Of a stretch of DNA of 35,050 bases, positions 22,067 to 30,029 are shown one piece after another; the stretch's first letter is position 1; every line of letters begins with the position of its first letter. Location of the stretch: the IMG/VR virus record IMGVR_UViG_3300044618_000096, positions 1 through 35,050 of that record; one strand, 5' to 3'. Source of the DNA: a virus. A model generated the notes under the pieces. The model had not been told where the DNA came from. It did no database searches and saw only the letters and a program-made list of their open reading frames with translations. Made by a program: the position numbers and the translations under genes.

Positions 22067-23397
22067 TTTGCCCCCACAGATTGCTTATATGCTGCCCACT
22101 GAGCATCATTGAAGTTTGCAGGACGAGTGTAAGTTTGACCACCAACTTTGACAGTGTTTCCTGCTGCCGAAGCTGGTGCGGGTCGTGAGTCCATTGGTTC
22201 TTGCTCGGTGGCCGAGTAGAAGATGTTGGAAGTGTTGAGGCCATATCCTTTGGAGATGCGCTCCAGTCCTGTGCGAACTGTTTTCTCGCCTTCTAGTGCG
22301 CTGCTGTACAGGCCTTTGGCCTGACCTTTGAACGAGTCGCGCTGAGATGGACTGAGGCGCTGACCAGTTGCGACTTTGTTGTAGATATTCATGATGCGCT
22401 CTGGCACACCAGCTGCGTTTTGCGCAGTGGCGAATTCACCCTCGCGCACCACAGAGCCTGGGTCAAGCATTTTCATGTATCCGAAGATCAGCGACAAGTC
22501 ACCAACTGCGGTGTCCTCAGACGAGAGCACGCGACCGTAGGCCGACTTTACTTCCTGATACGGCTTGGTCTGGTCGTTGTATTCCTTGCGCATCTTGCCT
22601 TCGAGCTCTGGGCGCTTTTCAGCTGGAACAACCCCGCTGAGAATTTGATTTGCCTCGGCTTGGGCGCGTTGAGCCTCTGCACCAGATTTGCGTGCAGCAG
22701 CGTCAGATGCACGACGAGCCGCTTGCGCTTGGCTGATCTGCTCTTTTGTCAGGTTCAAGTCAGTAAGGAATTTGTCAGGAGCAAATTTTGCTTCCTGTTC
22801 TTTAATGATGGCCTCGGAGCTGAGTTTGAGAATCTCAAATGGCTGCTTCTCTTTTGCCCTGCGTTCGCCTTCAAGTGCAATTGCACTGGTGATCACCTTG
22901 TCGCCACCAGGCATTTGTGAGATTGTGAAGCCAAAATAATCCTCAGTCGCCTTTGGATTTTCCTTAGCCACATCGCGCCATGTTTCCAAAAACTTTGCGC
23001 CTTCCTCATCGCCAGAGTTGCGTTTGCCTGCGATCTGTTGATCAAGCAGGCTGATGGCGATCTCTGGTTTTCCTGATTTAAATGCAGAAAAGACTTGGCC
23101 AGACTGTTGCAGTGCTGCATTCTGACGTTCGCCAGAAAGAAGGTTAAAACTCTCGCGCACAGACTTCGCCTGCGTCTCTGGCAGCATCATAGAAAGGTTG
23201 GCATAGTCGGCAGCAGTTGCACCAGGCTGGCGTAGCTTGGTGAATCCTTCTTGAATCAACTTCTGATTTGCCAGTTGTTGTTGCTGCTGTTCTTGTTTGA
23301 TCCTTGCCTCTTGGACGCTTGCTCCAGTTTGGAAAGCCCCCAAGAATGCTTGTGTCGGATCAGCGATTTGAACGCCATAGTCAATGGGTGCTGGCAT
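22063..23397 (-). CDS. Ejection protein (gp20-like position)
   Basis: This 444-residue protein is strongly helical, with a Gln-rich stretch near residues 32-45 (EQQQQQLANQ) and a long Ala/Arg/Gln coiled-coil region at about 215-260. The C-terminus has GGQTYTRPANF followed by NDAQWAAYKQ, resembling the motif that opens the next protein. Its place between the gp7-like and the large ejection gene fits the P22 trio. It overlaps the next gene as ATGA and the previous one by one base. Confidence 0.8.
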   Translation of the reverse strand: MPAPIDYGVQIADPTQAFLGAFQTGASVQEARIKQEQQQQQLANQKLIQEGFTKLRQPGATAADYANLSMMLPETQAKSVRESFNLLSGERQNAALQQSGQVFSAFKSGKPEIAISLLDQQIAGKRNSGDEEGAKFLETWRDVAKENPKATEDYFGFTISQMPGGDKVITSAIALEGERRAKEKQPFEILKLSSEAIIKEQEAKFAPDKFLTDLNLTKEQISQAQAARRASDAAARKSGAEAQRAQAEANQILSGVVPAEKRPELEGKMRKEYNDQTKPYQEVKSAYGRVLSSEDTAVGDLSLIFGYMKMLDPGSVVREGEFATAQNAAGVPERIMNIYNKVATGQRLSPSQRDSFKGQAKGLYSSALEGEKTVRTGLERISKGYGLNTSNIFYSATEQEPMDSRPAPASAAGNTVKVGGQTYTRPANFNDAQWAAYKQSVGAK

Positions 23398-24119
23398 CAG
23401 AATTTCCCTCCTAGGCCACTAAATAAACCAAGGCCACCAGAGATTGCTGATGGTATTGCAGCAAATGCTTTTCCTTGGGCGATCTCAGCGCCAGCTTGTG
23501 CTGCACCTTGTTGGCCAAGCAAGTTGGCCACGTTTGCTCCAGTTGTTTGTGCGGCTGCACCTGTACCAGCTGCGGAAGCCTGGCCAAGTCTGGCAAGGTT
23601 TCCTGTTGTTTCTACACCGAGTGCTGTCATGCCACCCAATCGACCATATTGCTGATCGATCAAACTGGATAGCAGTGCTGGCCTAAACTGGGCCAGTGCG
23701 CCTTGAATGTTGCCACCACGAAGGCCGCCAGTGGCCGATGCACGCTGTAGCAATGCTTCCTCGCCTTGACCAGCAAGCGCTTGAAATGTTTCTCCACCTC
23801 TGATGCGCTCGATGGCCGCACGCTCTGCCTCTGGCCCACGAAGACCAAGCAGTGCTTGCTGTTGTTCAAGTGCTGGCGCTCCTGCTGCTGCGAATGGAGA
23901 CAATCCTTGAATTGCAGTTTCTCCAGCCTTGGTGTAAGGACTGAGCAATTTTTGAACCGCATCAAATTGCCTGCGTTGCTCGTCAATGCCAGCTTGTGCA
24001 GAACCTGATTGTGCGGCTGCTGCGCTTGATGCAGCATCTGCTTGGGCCATGCCAGAGATAAGGGTGGCACCACCAACGGCAATGCCTGCAAGTGCTGCTC
24101 CTGATAATCCAAATGTCAT
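23397..24119 (-). CDS. DNA transfer/ejection protein (gp7-like position)
   Basis: This 240-residue protein starts with a hydrophobic Ala/Gly stretch (LSGAALAGIAVGGATLISG), followed by an Ala/Ser/Gln region and the motif QFDAVQKLLSPYTKAGETA at about 51-69, which recurs in DNA transfer proteins of many podoviruses. Most of it is Ala/Gly-rich helix that may insert in membranes. Its stop overlaps the next ejection gene by one base, and GAGG precedes the ATG. The N-terminus could be cleaved, as known for P22 gp7. Confidence 0.82.
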   Translation of the reverse strand: MTFGLSGAALAGIAVGGATLISGMAQADAASSAAAAQSGSAQAGIDEQRRQFDAVQKLLSPYTKAGETAIQGLSPFAAAGAPALEQQQALLGLRGPEAERAAIERIRGGETFQALAGQGEEALLQRASATGGLRGGNIQGALAQFRPALLSSLIDQQYGRLGGMTALGVETTGNLARLGQASAAGTGAAAQTTGANVANLLGQQGAAQAGAEIAQGKAFAAIPSAISGGLGLFSGLGGKF

Positions 24120-24574
24120 TTTGATTCCTCCAAGTGCGCTGTCTGTGCAGCTTCAAGAGCTATTGCTGGCGCTGGAATTGTGAACATATCCCACAGCGCC
24201 TGTGGTTTCTGCTCGTTGGTTGGGTTTGCGTGAAATGTGGTCACCTCGACATCGGTCAAGGCAATGCCAGCACGCTTGGTTCCGATCTTGGAGACACTCA
24301 TGTCGCCTGGTCTAAGGGTGCGTGGGCCATTGTCTGTGCTGACGATCAGCTCGCCTTTGCGCACCAAGAAAAACGATTCCTCTCGGTGGATTGCACCAGT
24401 CAGGATGGTGCCAGCAGGAATGTGCATTGTCCGAGCGTACAGGCCATTGCAGAAGTCGTGATCGACAGGCATGTCTACCTGAGGCAGCTTGAGCAGCTCG
24501 GCCTCTAGGTGATAGATTGGCAGGTGCTCGGCTGGCACGCCAGCTTTGACTTCCTGAACCGCGACATGACTCAT
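24116..24574 (-). CDS. Cupin-fold protein in virion cluster
   Basis: This 152-residue protein reads as a single cupin barrel: MHIPAGTILTGAIHREESFFLVRKGELIV gives the His/Glu pair of cupin motif 1 with the turn at KGEL, and LRPGDMSVSKIGTKRAG gives motif 2. It could bind a metal or sugar-like ligand. It sits between small head-tail genes and the ejection genes, with four-base overlaps on both sides, so it is produced with virion proteins. It may be structural or help folding. Enzyme activity cannot be judged. Confidence 0.82.
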   Translation of the reverse strand: MSHVAVQEVKAGVPAEHLPIYHLEAELLKLPQVDMPVDHDFCNGLYARTMHIPAGTILTGAIHREESFFLVRKGELIVSTDNGPRTLRPGDMSVSKIGTKRAGIALTDVEVTTFHANPTNEQKPQALWDMFTIPAPAIALEAAQTAHLEESK

Positions 24575-24654
24575 CGAGAACTCCTGTGCAGGGGCTTGTG
24601 AGCTACTGGCGGCTCGGACGGCTCAGTGATGGTTATTTTCCCACATTTCAGCAT
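24571..24654 (-). CDS. 27-residue micro-ORF before cupin gene
   Basis: The only space between the upstream gene and the cupin gene is filled by a frame with ATG at 24654, four bases after the upstream stop, ending in an ATGA overlap with the cupin start. It encodes MLKCGKITITEPSEPPVAHK plus seven residues. The fit suggests translational coupling, but the ribosome site is weak and no family is known. Confidence 0.35.
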   Translation of the reverse strand: MLKCGKITITEPSEPPVAHKPLHRSSR

Positions 24655-24658
24655 TTGG

Positions 24659-25060
24659 TCAATCTTCCATTTCAAATTCGCATTCTTCCCATGCTTGGCA
24701 GACGCGCAGATCATGGCAAATGAACTCGAATTTGTGGCAGTAACCACGGAAACCGGCATCGGTGTCCCAGTTGTTGCGCGGAATGCGCTCCATCTTGGCC
24801 TGCGTCATGGTGCTGTTGTCGTAGTATTCGCAGTTGGAGCAGCGACGACGACGAGACTCTTTTTCGTCAACTTGCATGGCATTGCCAACTGCGATCCAGT
24901 AGGTTTTGTTGGCCGTTGGCTCGTTGGATGGATTCTCAGGGCCAAGCATCCAGTCATCAATGACGATCTGGGTGTTCTTCTTGTTTTCGGCTGTGCTGAT
25001 GAATTCTTCCTCCATCGGCAGGCCCATAAAGCCCTTTGGCATCATCATAAATTTGTCCAT
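24659..25060 (-). CDS. Cys-rich conserved phage protein
   Basis: This 133-residue protein starts with a Met-rich segment (MDKFMMMPKGFMGLP) and ends with a cysteine-rich half: CSNCEYYDN, then GYCHKFEFICHD, then VCQAWEECEFE. Cysteine spacing of this kind suggests a bound Zn or Fe-S cluster, roughly like small high-potential iron-sulfur proteins, but I do not recognise a named family. AAGGAG six bases before the ATG supports the start. It lies among head-tail genes and may be a minor virion part or an assembly helper. Confidence 0.75.
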   Translation of the reverse strand: MDKFMMMPKGFMGLPMEEEFISTAENKKNTQIVIDDWMLGPENPSNEPTANKTYWIAVGNAMQVDEKESRRRRCSNCEYYDNSTMTQAKMERIPRNNWDTDAGFRGYCHKFEFICHDLRVCQAWEECEFEMED

Positions 25061-25074
25061 GCTGTTCTCCTTGA

Positions 25075-25410
25075 TTAAGTGATTTCGCGGCCAGATGCGC
25101 GGATGGTCAGTGATGTGGCTGCGCTGGCAATGGTGGAGATGAATCCACCAGACTCCAGCGCCTGTCCAACAAGCTCGGGGAATGTGTAGGTCTCATCGGG
25201 TGCAATGCTGCGAGTGTCCACGATCAAGTTTGATGCACTTGCTGTGCCGCCACTGATCACCAAGTTGACACTGATCGTCACATTTCCTGCCGTGGTGTTG
25301 GTGGCTGTGAACTTGTCGATCAGGGCTTTGCAATTGACTGCAATGTACTGCGTGGTCTGGGAATTTTCGGCCTGTTTTGCTGGAATCAGAACCTTGATTG
25401 ATACGGTCAT
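25075..25410 (-). CDS. Small beta-sandwich structural protein (paralogue B)
   Basis: From the ATG at 25410 (AAGGAG six bases upstream; the frame is open to 25437) this 111-residue protein is beta-rich and clearly related to its upstream neighbour at 25421-25756. Shared blocks include the FTxxNTTA segment, SGGxAxxSN, and a similar ending around LTIRASGRE. A capsid decoration or tail protein is likely. The pair probably arose by tandem duplication. Confidence 0.78.
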   Translation of the reverse strand: MTVSIKVLIPAKQAENSQTTQYIAVNCKALIDKFTATNTTAGNVTISVNLVISGGTASASNLIVDTRSIAPDETYTFPELVGQALESGGFISTIASAATSLTIRASGREIT

Positions 25411-25420
25411 TTCATTCTCC

Positions 25421-25756
25421 TTATGTGGCTTCTGCACCGCTGGCGGTGATTGTCAGGCCAACTGATGCCGCCTGAATTTGTACGGTGTCGCCTGCATTGA
25501 TGATTTGCACTCCATCGTATTGCAAAGCGTTATTTGCTGGAACTGGTATGTCGTAAATAAATGCGTTTGATGTTCCAGCAGAACCTCCAGATGGAACCAA
25601 AAACAAACGCACATTGATGGCCGCTGCCGTGGTGTTTGCAATGGTGAATTCTTTGAAGAATGTGCGAGTGCTGGCCGGTACGGTGTACAGCGTTGTCACG
25701 CCTGTCGTGATAGCCGCTTGGCCAAGTTTTGTGGGTGTGATTACATCGAAAGCCAT
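25421..25756 (-). CDS. Small beta-sandwich structural protein (paralogue A)
   Basis: This 111-residue protein has the run of strands typical of small virion proteins (TTLYTVPASTRTFFKEFTIA, then INVRLFLVPSGGSAG, then GDTVQIQAASVGLTITASG). Similar short proteins are called head decoration or tail components in many phages. It is the closest relative within this genome of the next gene (25075-25410), with the same length. Its ATG is 16 bp inside the end of the preceding gene. Confidence 0.8.
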   Translation of the reverse strand: MAFDVITPTKLGQAAITTGVTTLYTVPASTRTFFKEFTIANTTAAAINVRLFLVPSGGSAGTSNAFIYDIPVPANNALQYDGVQIINAGDTVQIQAASVGLTITASGAEAT

Positions 25757-26163
25757 GTGAGCACCTGATTTGATCGCACTGAGGCGGTTTGGTTTGCATA
25801 AGGCAAGATGCCATTCACATCGTGCGCCAGTTCGATATTGTTGCGCACAGGTGCCAGTGCAAGCAAGTCAAGTGCTTGGGCCAAGCGCGGGATGGCATCC
25901 AAAGCCTGTTGCACTTTTGCATTCAGCACAGCATCATCGACTGCGGTGTCTTGTGCCAGCACACTGATCTGAGCCAATGCCTCATTTGCTGTGGCTGCTG
26001 CCGTGTCTGCTTGGTACTCAAAGTCGGTTCCAATGATAACTTGAATCTGATCTACTGTAGAAAATAGCAATTCAAACTGCCTGATCTGTTGTTGGTCAGT
26101 CAGAAAAGTTGCGAGCTGGTCTCGCGTCAGGTTGAGCCTGCGGGATGTTGCTGCGGTTGCCAT
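25741..26163 (-). CDS. Hypothetical virion-cluster protein
   Basis: This 140-residue protein is helical with Ala/Leu/Gln-rich heptads (NEALAQISVLAQ, then VQQALDAIPRLAQALDLLAL), so coiled-coil association is likely. It follows the gp10 gene directly, where P22 has the needle gene 26. A trimeric needle would also be a coiled coil, but this protein is short and I see no needle tip, so I do not name it. It overlaps both neighbours. Confidence 0.7.
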   Translation of the reverse strand: MATAATSRRLNLTRDQLATFLTDQQQIRQFELLFSTVDQIQVIIGTDFEYQADTAAATANEALAQISVLAQDTAVDDAVLNAKVQQALDAIPRLAQALDLLALAPVRNNIELAHDVNGILPYANQTASVRSNQVLTWLSM

Positions 26164-27575
26164 CAGAATGCCAATGCCTCGATCTGGGCTTCAAGACGGA
26201 TGAACGACACATGGGCATCGCTGTCACCACGGAAGCGCTGGATGCGCCAGTTTCGCATGTGGCCTTGTTGGAACCATGCCAGACGCTTGACGCTATTTCC
26301 AGTCGTGCCAACTGTGATGCTGCGATCTTGGCTCCATGCTTTTCCATCCACACTGTAGCTGGTGCTGATCTGTGGGTTTTTGCCCAGAGCCACGCTGCCG
26401 GTCAAACTGACCAACTCCAGCTCATTGAAAATCGCACCATTGCTCTCGTTGTAAATGATCAGCGTGCCAAATTCCCATCGCACTTGCTGGCCCCAGTGAT
26501 GGCCAGTGCTTTGCACCAAGTATCCGATGGCGCTGGATTGTGGGTCGCCCACCAGCCATTTGTCGTAAATCCAAACCATGTTGCGTGCACGATATTGGGA
26601 AAATCCAACTATGGTGCTTGCCAGCGTAAACCAAACAGGCTCGCCCAATGCCTCAGATGCTGATGCGTCATAGACGATTGTGCGATCTGGCAGATGCACA
26701 TAGAGGTGCTGGTGATTCTTGTCGTTGCGTGCTTCAAATTGAACGCGCACCAGTTGAGCTTCTGTGTATTGCAACAGCAGATTGTCGATCTCTTGTGTGC
26801 TGAGTTTCTGGGTGGTGGCTGCTGCACCAATGTAAATGGATGGCGCTTCGTTGCGACCACCACCCAAGAATGCAATGCGTTCAAGATAAATGCAGCATGC
26901 ATGCGTTCCAAGCACGCCTTTTTGGACTTGTGCGCCATCGATGCGTGCGAATGGGAACAAGTCTCCACCAATGTTGTCGAACACCTCGATGGTGTTGCTG
27001 TTGAGCGCATAGACCTCGTTGCGCAACTTAATGAGTGCCACCACAGGGTCTGGATCAACTTCAGAGCTGCCGTACTTCAGCGGATTGACTGCCAGTGGAT
27101 TGGACAACTCTGTGACGACCAAATTGGAACCATCAGTCGTCATGAAGTATCCATCAACCCAGCAGAAGTCAAGAACCACACCAAGGTCTGGATCGGTGTT
27201 CTGTGTGAGTGTGCTGGCTGCTGGATTCCAGAAGTAAAGTCGCCCACCAGATGCAATCCCAAGCAGATCGAAGCTGTAGTCCATCGTCACCAGATCAGCA
27301 GTTGGCCCACCAACATCGCCCAAAATTGTCACTGTTCCATCGCTGGCCACAGACACCAGATTGGTTCCCATGACTCGGTAGCAGACACCGTTCCAGTTGA
27401 TGCCGCCACGATCAGTGCCTGGGCCTGTACCGTTGGGAATGATGCCATCGCCTGGTCGCAGGAATCCATTGCTGATGCCAGACTTCTTTGGCACTGGCAC
27501 CATGTTGACCGGATAGCTGGTGCGCAGCTCTGGCGTGTTGTCAGCGTAGATGCCGTTTAGGATTGGGATTTGCAT
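26163..27575 (-). CDS. P22 gp10-like tail hub / packaged DNA stabilisation protein
   Basis: This 470-residue protein matches the Phage_stabilise (P22 gp10) family, a hexameric hub that closes the portal and carries the tailspikes. The N-terminus is typical (IPILNGIYADNTPELRTSYP, then VNMVPVPKKSGISNGFLRPG, compare P22 'YLPVNMLATPKE...GYLRSFPG'). The middle is a beta-propeller-like series (DFCWVDGYFMTTDGSNLVVT, then LRNEVYALNSNTIEVFDN). The length is close to that of P22 gp10. It lies three bases after the preceding gene. Confidence 0.92.
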   Translation of the reverse strand: MQIPILNGIYADNTPELRTSYPVNMVPVPKKSGISNGFLRPGDGIIPNGTGPGTDRGGINWNGVCYRVMGTNLVSVASDGTVTILGDVGGPTADLVTMDYSFDLLGIASGGRLYFWNPAASTLTQNTDPDLGVVLDFCWVDGYFMTTDGSNLVVTELSNPLAVNPLKYGSSEVDPDPVVALIKLRNEVYALNSNTIEVFDNIGGDLFPFARIDGAQVQKGVLGTHACCIYLERIAFLGGGRNEAPSIYIGAAATTQKLSTQEIDNLLLQYTEAQLVRVQFEARNDKNHQHLYVHLPDRTIVYDASASEALGEPVWFTLASTIVGFSQYRARNMVWIYDKWLVGDPQSSAIGYLVQSTGHHWGQQVRWEFGTLIIYNESNGAIFNELELVSLTGSVALGKNPQISTSYSVDGKAWSQDRSITVGTTGNSVKRLAWFQQGHMRNWRIQRFRGDSDAHVSFIRLEAQIEALAF

Positions 27576-27578
27576 GGC

Positions 27579-27863
27579 TTACCACTTGACCTTGTTGGCC
27601 CAGTACGCTGCGCTCATCTTGCCCTTGGCAATGTTCTCAGCGTGTCTGGCCTTGAATGATTCTCGACGAGCCTCGGATGCCTTCGACTCGCCTTCCTTCT
27701 TTGGAGACCCAGACACGTCCTGCTGACCGAAGCGAATGGTTTTTACTTGGTCGCCTTCCTTGGCCACGACAACGTGGCTTTTTGTCGGGTGCGATGGAGT
27801 GCGTTTTGGCTTGTTGTAGCCATCGACCCCAATGCGAGCAAGGCGAGTGTCTTTGGTGGCCAT
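27579..27863 (-). CDS. Small basic conserved phage protein
   Basis: This 94-residue protein is very basic and lacks hydrophobic core stretches. Residues 14-30 (GYNKPKRTPSHPTKSHV) and the C-terminus (FKARHAENIAKGKMSAAYWANKVKW) are typical of a small protein found next to structural genes in many phages. Function is not known. Its charge suggests contact with packaged DNA or a capsid partner. The ribosome site is weak, and it starts two bases after the preceding stop, so it may be coupled. Confidence 0.78.
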   Translation of the reverse strand: MATKDTRLARIGVDGYNKPKRTPSHPTKSHVVVAKEGDQVKTIRFGQQDVSGSPKKEGESKASEARRESFKARHAENIAKGKMSAAYWANKVKW

Positions 27864-27865
27864 GA

Positions 27866-29059
27866 TCAGAACAGAATATGCATGTTGTAGTATTCCAACT
27901 GAACCAACTCGTTTGCAGTGGTTGGTTGAGCAGTGATTGCAAATGTCTGATCCACATTAGTGTTAACACTTAGAGTCACGACAGCACCTGTTGATGCTCC
28001 GTGGCCAGTTGCAGCAACTGCATTTGAGACAATTTGCGAGCCGCCACGATTAACGATGTTCTTCTGAACCGAAACGCTTGCAACGTTGGCTGAGGCCAGT
28101 GTAAAGATTGCGCTTCCACCCAAAGTCATGTTCAGGTTTTTGGCATTAGCACTGTTGGTCAAGCTAAAAAGTGCATCGATCTCGATCTCTCCACCTGTAC
28201 CGACTGACCAGCCTGGAACAGTGACAGATGCCAGCGTGACTGCGGTGTTGGCCACAGCGACCACTGCTGTACCGTACCAGACCAAGGCTGTTTGCACGCC
28301 ACTTTGAGTTCCGCTTGTGGTGATGGCTGCACCGCCTGCTGATGCCGACACGGTGAATGTGTTTGGAGACAACACGGTTTTGACATAGTAAGTCGTATTG
28401 ATGGCCAAGCCAGTTGGCAGTGCGCCAGTGGTAGTGAAGCGAATCGTGCTGTTGGCAGACAGGCCATGATCTGTCCATGTCACCACACCAGGGGCTGCAA
28501 TGGTGATCGTGGCGGTGGCGCTTTTGTAAGCCAGATCGATGGTGACTGCTGTTCCGGTAGTGTCAGTGTCCAATGCTGTGACTGGGTACAAGCCGGTCAC
28601 GCCAGTGCCACCACTCCATGTCACATAGACATTTTCACCAACTGCCACGGCTGCTGTGAGGCCGTGAGCTCCAGCACTGTTCAAACGAACTTTGCCTGCG
28701 TTGTTGTTGTAGGTCAGGGTCACAAATGTGCCAGCAGGCTCAACCAATCCAATTGGGCCTTTGTTCTCAAGCACCAATGCTGGGAAGCTGCGAAGTTGAG
28801 GCTGTGCACCGATGCTGTATTCGACAGTCGCATTGCGGTTGTCAATGCGGATTGTGCGGTCTTCGGTATAAGGGCCAAATGTCTGCGCAGTGTTGAATAG
28901 CGTGCCAATGGTGGAATAGTTCCAATACTGTGCGCTTGTTGCAACGGATTGCAACAGTACAGTGGTGGCTTCGTTTCCGGTGTTGCCGATGCTGATGTAC
29001 TCGCCAACAGGCAGGATCACATCGACTTGGTTTTGAGTCAGGCTTGGTTGAATAAACAT
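27866..29059 (-). CDS. Beta-rich virion protein, probable head fibre or decoration
   Basis: This 397-residue protein is Thr/Val/Ala-rich with many short beta strands, suggesting stacked Ig-like domains. Residues about 190-255 contain a recognisable module (VTWTDHGLSANSTIRFTTTG, then LPTGLAINTTYYVKTVLSPN, then TFTVSASAGG) of a type repeated in phage structural proteins. It is placed between gp4-like and gp10-like genes and is not part of the P22 core set, so it is probably an added decoration or appendage. AGGAGCC before the ATG supports the start. Confidence 0.8.
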   Translation of the reverse strand: MFIQPSLTQNQVDVILPVGEYISIGNTGNEATTVLLQSVATSAQYWNYSTIGTLFNTAQTFGPYTEDRTIRIDNRNATVEYSIGAQPQLRSFPALVLENKGPIGLVEPAGTFVTLTYNNNAGKVRLNSAGAHGLTAAVAVGENVYVTWSGGTGVTGLYPVTALDTDTTGTAVTIDLAYKSATATITIAAPGVVTWTDHGLSANSTIRFTTTGALPTGLAINTTYYVKTVLSPNTFTVSASAGGAAITTSGTQSGVQTALVWYGTAVVAVANTAVTLASVTVPGWSVGTGGEIEIDALFSLTNSANAKNLNMTLGGSAIFTLASANVASVSVQKNIVNRGGSQIVSNAVAATGHGASTGAVVTLSVNTNVDQTFAITAQPTTANELVQLEYYNMHILF

Positions 29060-29077
29060 GATGATGGCTCCTAAAAG

Positions 29078-29533
29078 TTAAGCGATGCGATACCACGAAT
29101 TTGTGGCTTGATAAAAGCGCATACGGAAGAAGTCCTGCGCTGAGAGTGTGCTGGGTGCGCCATAGCCATTGGCAGCGCCATTGAGCGCCAGCGTGAAGGC
29201 TGTGATCTGCTGTGTGGTGGTGACCAAGACTTCGGTGCCGTCAGGCGTTCCGGTGTTCAGTGGCAAAGTGACTGTTCCACTGGCCAGTGTGCCAGCAGGC
29301 TGAATGATCATCCATTGCTGTTCACTGACTGGCGTTGGCACTGCCACGTTGAAGCCAGTGCCTGGCGTGAACAAGTTGGTCGCCACGGTCGGGGCTGCAA
29401 ATGTTGCTTGAAAGTATTGCAGCAATGCGCTGATCGACATCTTTCGAGCATCACCATTGTTTGTGTTGTAGACCGGAATTTGGTCTGCACCAGAGACTTG
29501 GCTGATGCTTGAGAGTTGATTGATGGTTGGCAT
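29078..29533 (-). CDS. Small virion protein with fibre-adaptor-like N-terminus
   Basis: This 151-residue protein opens with MPTINQLSSISQVSGADQIP, then VYNTNNGDARKMSISALLQYF, a style of N-terminal segment found in several podoviral fibre and appendage proteins. The remainder is beta-rich (GTVTLPLNTGTPDGTEVLVT) and ends in FYQATNSWYRIA, a typical tip ending. Together with the next gene it may form an extra appendage near the portal vertex. That is inferred. Confidence 0.75.
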   Translation of the reverse strand: MPTINQLSSISQVSGADQIPVYNTNNGDARKMSISALLQYFQATFAAPTVATNLFTPGTGFNVAVPTPVSEQQWMIIQPAGTLASGTVTLPLNTGTPDGTEVLVTTTQQITAFTLALNGAANGYGAPSTLSAQDFFRMRFYQATNSWYRIA

Positions 29534-29545
29534 TTTGTGGGTTCC

Positions 29546-30028
29546 TCAGTTGTATTCGAGTGGGCCGTCTTGACCGGCCAAGACTGGATCATAGGGGCGC
29601 TGCAAGAATGGGTCGTCGTAGACGCGCCAGGGCTTGTTGCCTGCACCGCTGGGCATGGTTCCTGGCATCTGTTGCTCCATTGGCATGGCCGCACGCGACA
29701 GCAGGGTGTTGTAAGACTCTTTGGCCGTGGTCTTGGTGTCAGGCATGACCTGCTTGCCATAGCTTGGAGCAAGTTTGATGGCCAGATTGGTGTAGATTGC
29801 CTCGTTCGAGCTGTCTGGCACATTTGTCTGCTCGTCCAGATTGCTGTCTTGAGGACTGGATGGCAGTGGATAGGCCAAGCGAATGCCAAGGGCATTCCAT
29901 GCGGCCATCATGGTGTCAAGCCTGCGCAGGGCAGACTGCAACTGCTCAGGGGTCAGATCAAAGACGTAGGAGGCCAGGCCAATTTCCTCGAAGGCCTGTG
30001 TGACGAATTGGCGCTTTGTCCATCCCAT
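29546..30028 (-). CDS. P22 gp4-like tail accessory factor (portal-tail adaptor)
   Basis: This 160-residue protein matches P22 tail accessory factor gp4. The helical core has AFEEIGLASYVFDLTPEQLQ, then ALRRLDTMMAAWNALGIRL, followed by the loop with SSNEAIYTNLAIKLAPSYGK. In P22, twelve copies bind the portal ring after packaging and receive gp10 and the tailspikes. The family also has reported muramidase activity in P22, which cannot be judged here. AGGAGAATG before the ATG supports the start. The length is close to the 166 residues of P22 gp4. Confidence 0.92.
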   Translation of the reverse strand: MGWTKRQFVTQAFEEIGLASYVFDLTPEQLQSALRRLDTMMAAWNALGIRLAYPLPSSPQDSNLDEQTNVPDSSNEAIYTNLAIKLAPSYGKQVMPDTKTTAKESYNTLLSRAAMPMEQQMPGTMPSGAGNKPWRVYDDPFLQRPYDPVLAGQDGPLEYN

Positions 30029-30029
30029 G

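Noticed and set aside
24571-24759. 62-codon - strand frame overlapping the Cys-rich protein gene
   Set aside because: Most of it lies out of frame inside the better-supported gene 24659-25060. Only the last 27 codons, with their own ATG, are kept as a possible micro-ORF.
26694-27560. 288-codon + strand frame opposite the gp10-like gene
   Set aside because: The gp10-like protein on the - strand has clear family features and good start context. The opposite frame has low-complexity Cys/His/Val content and no ribosome site.
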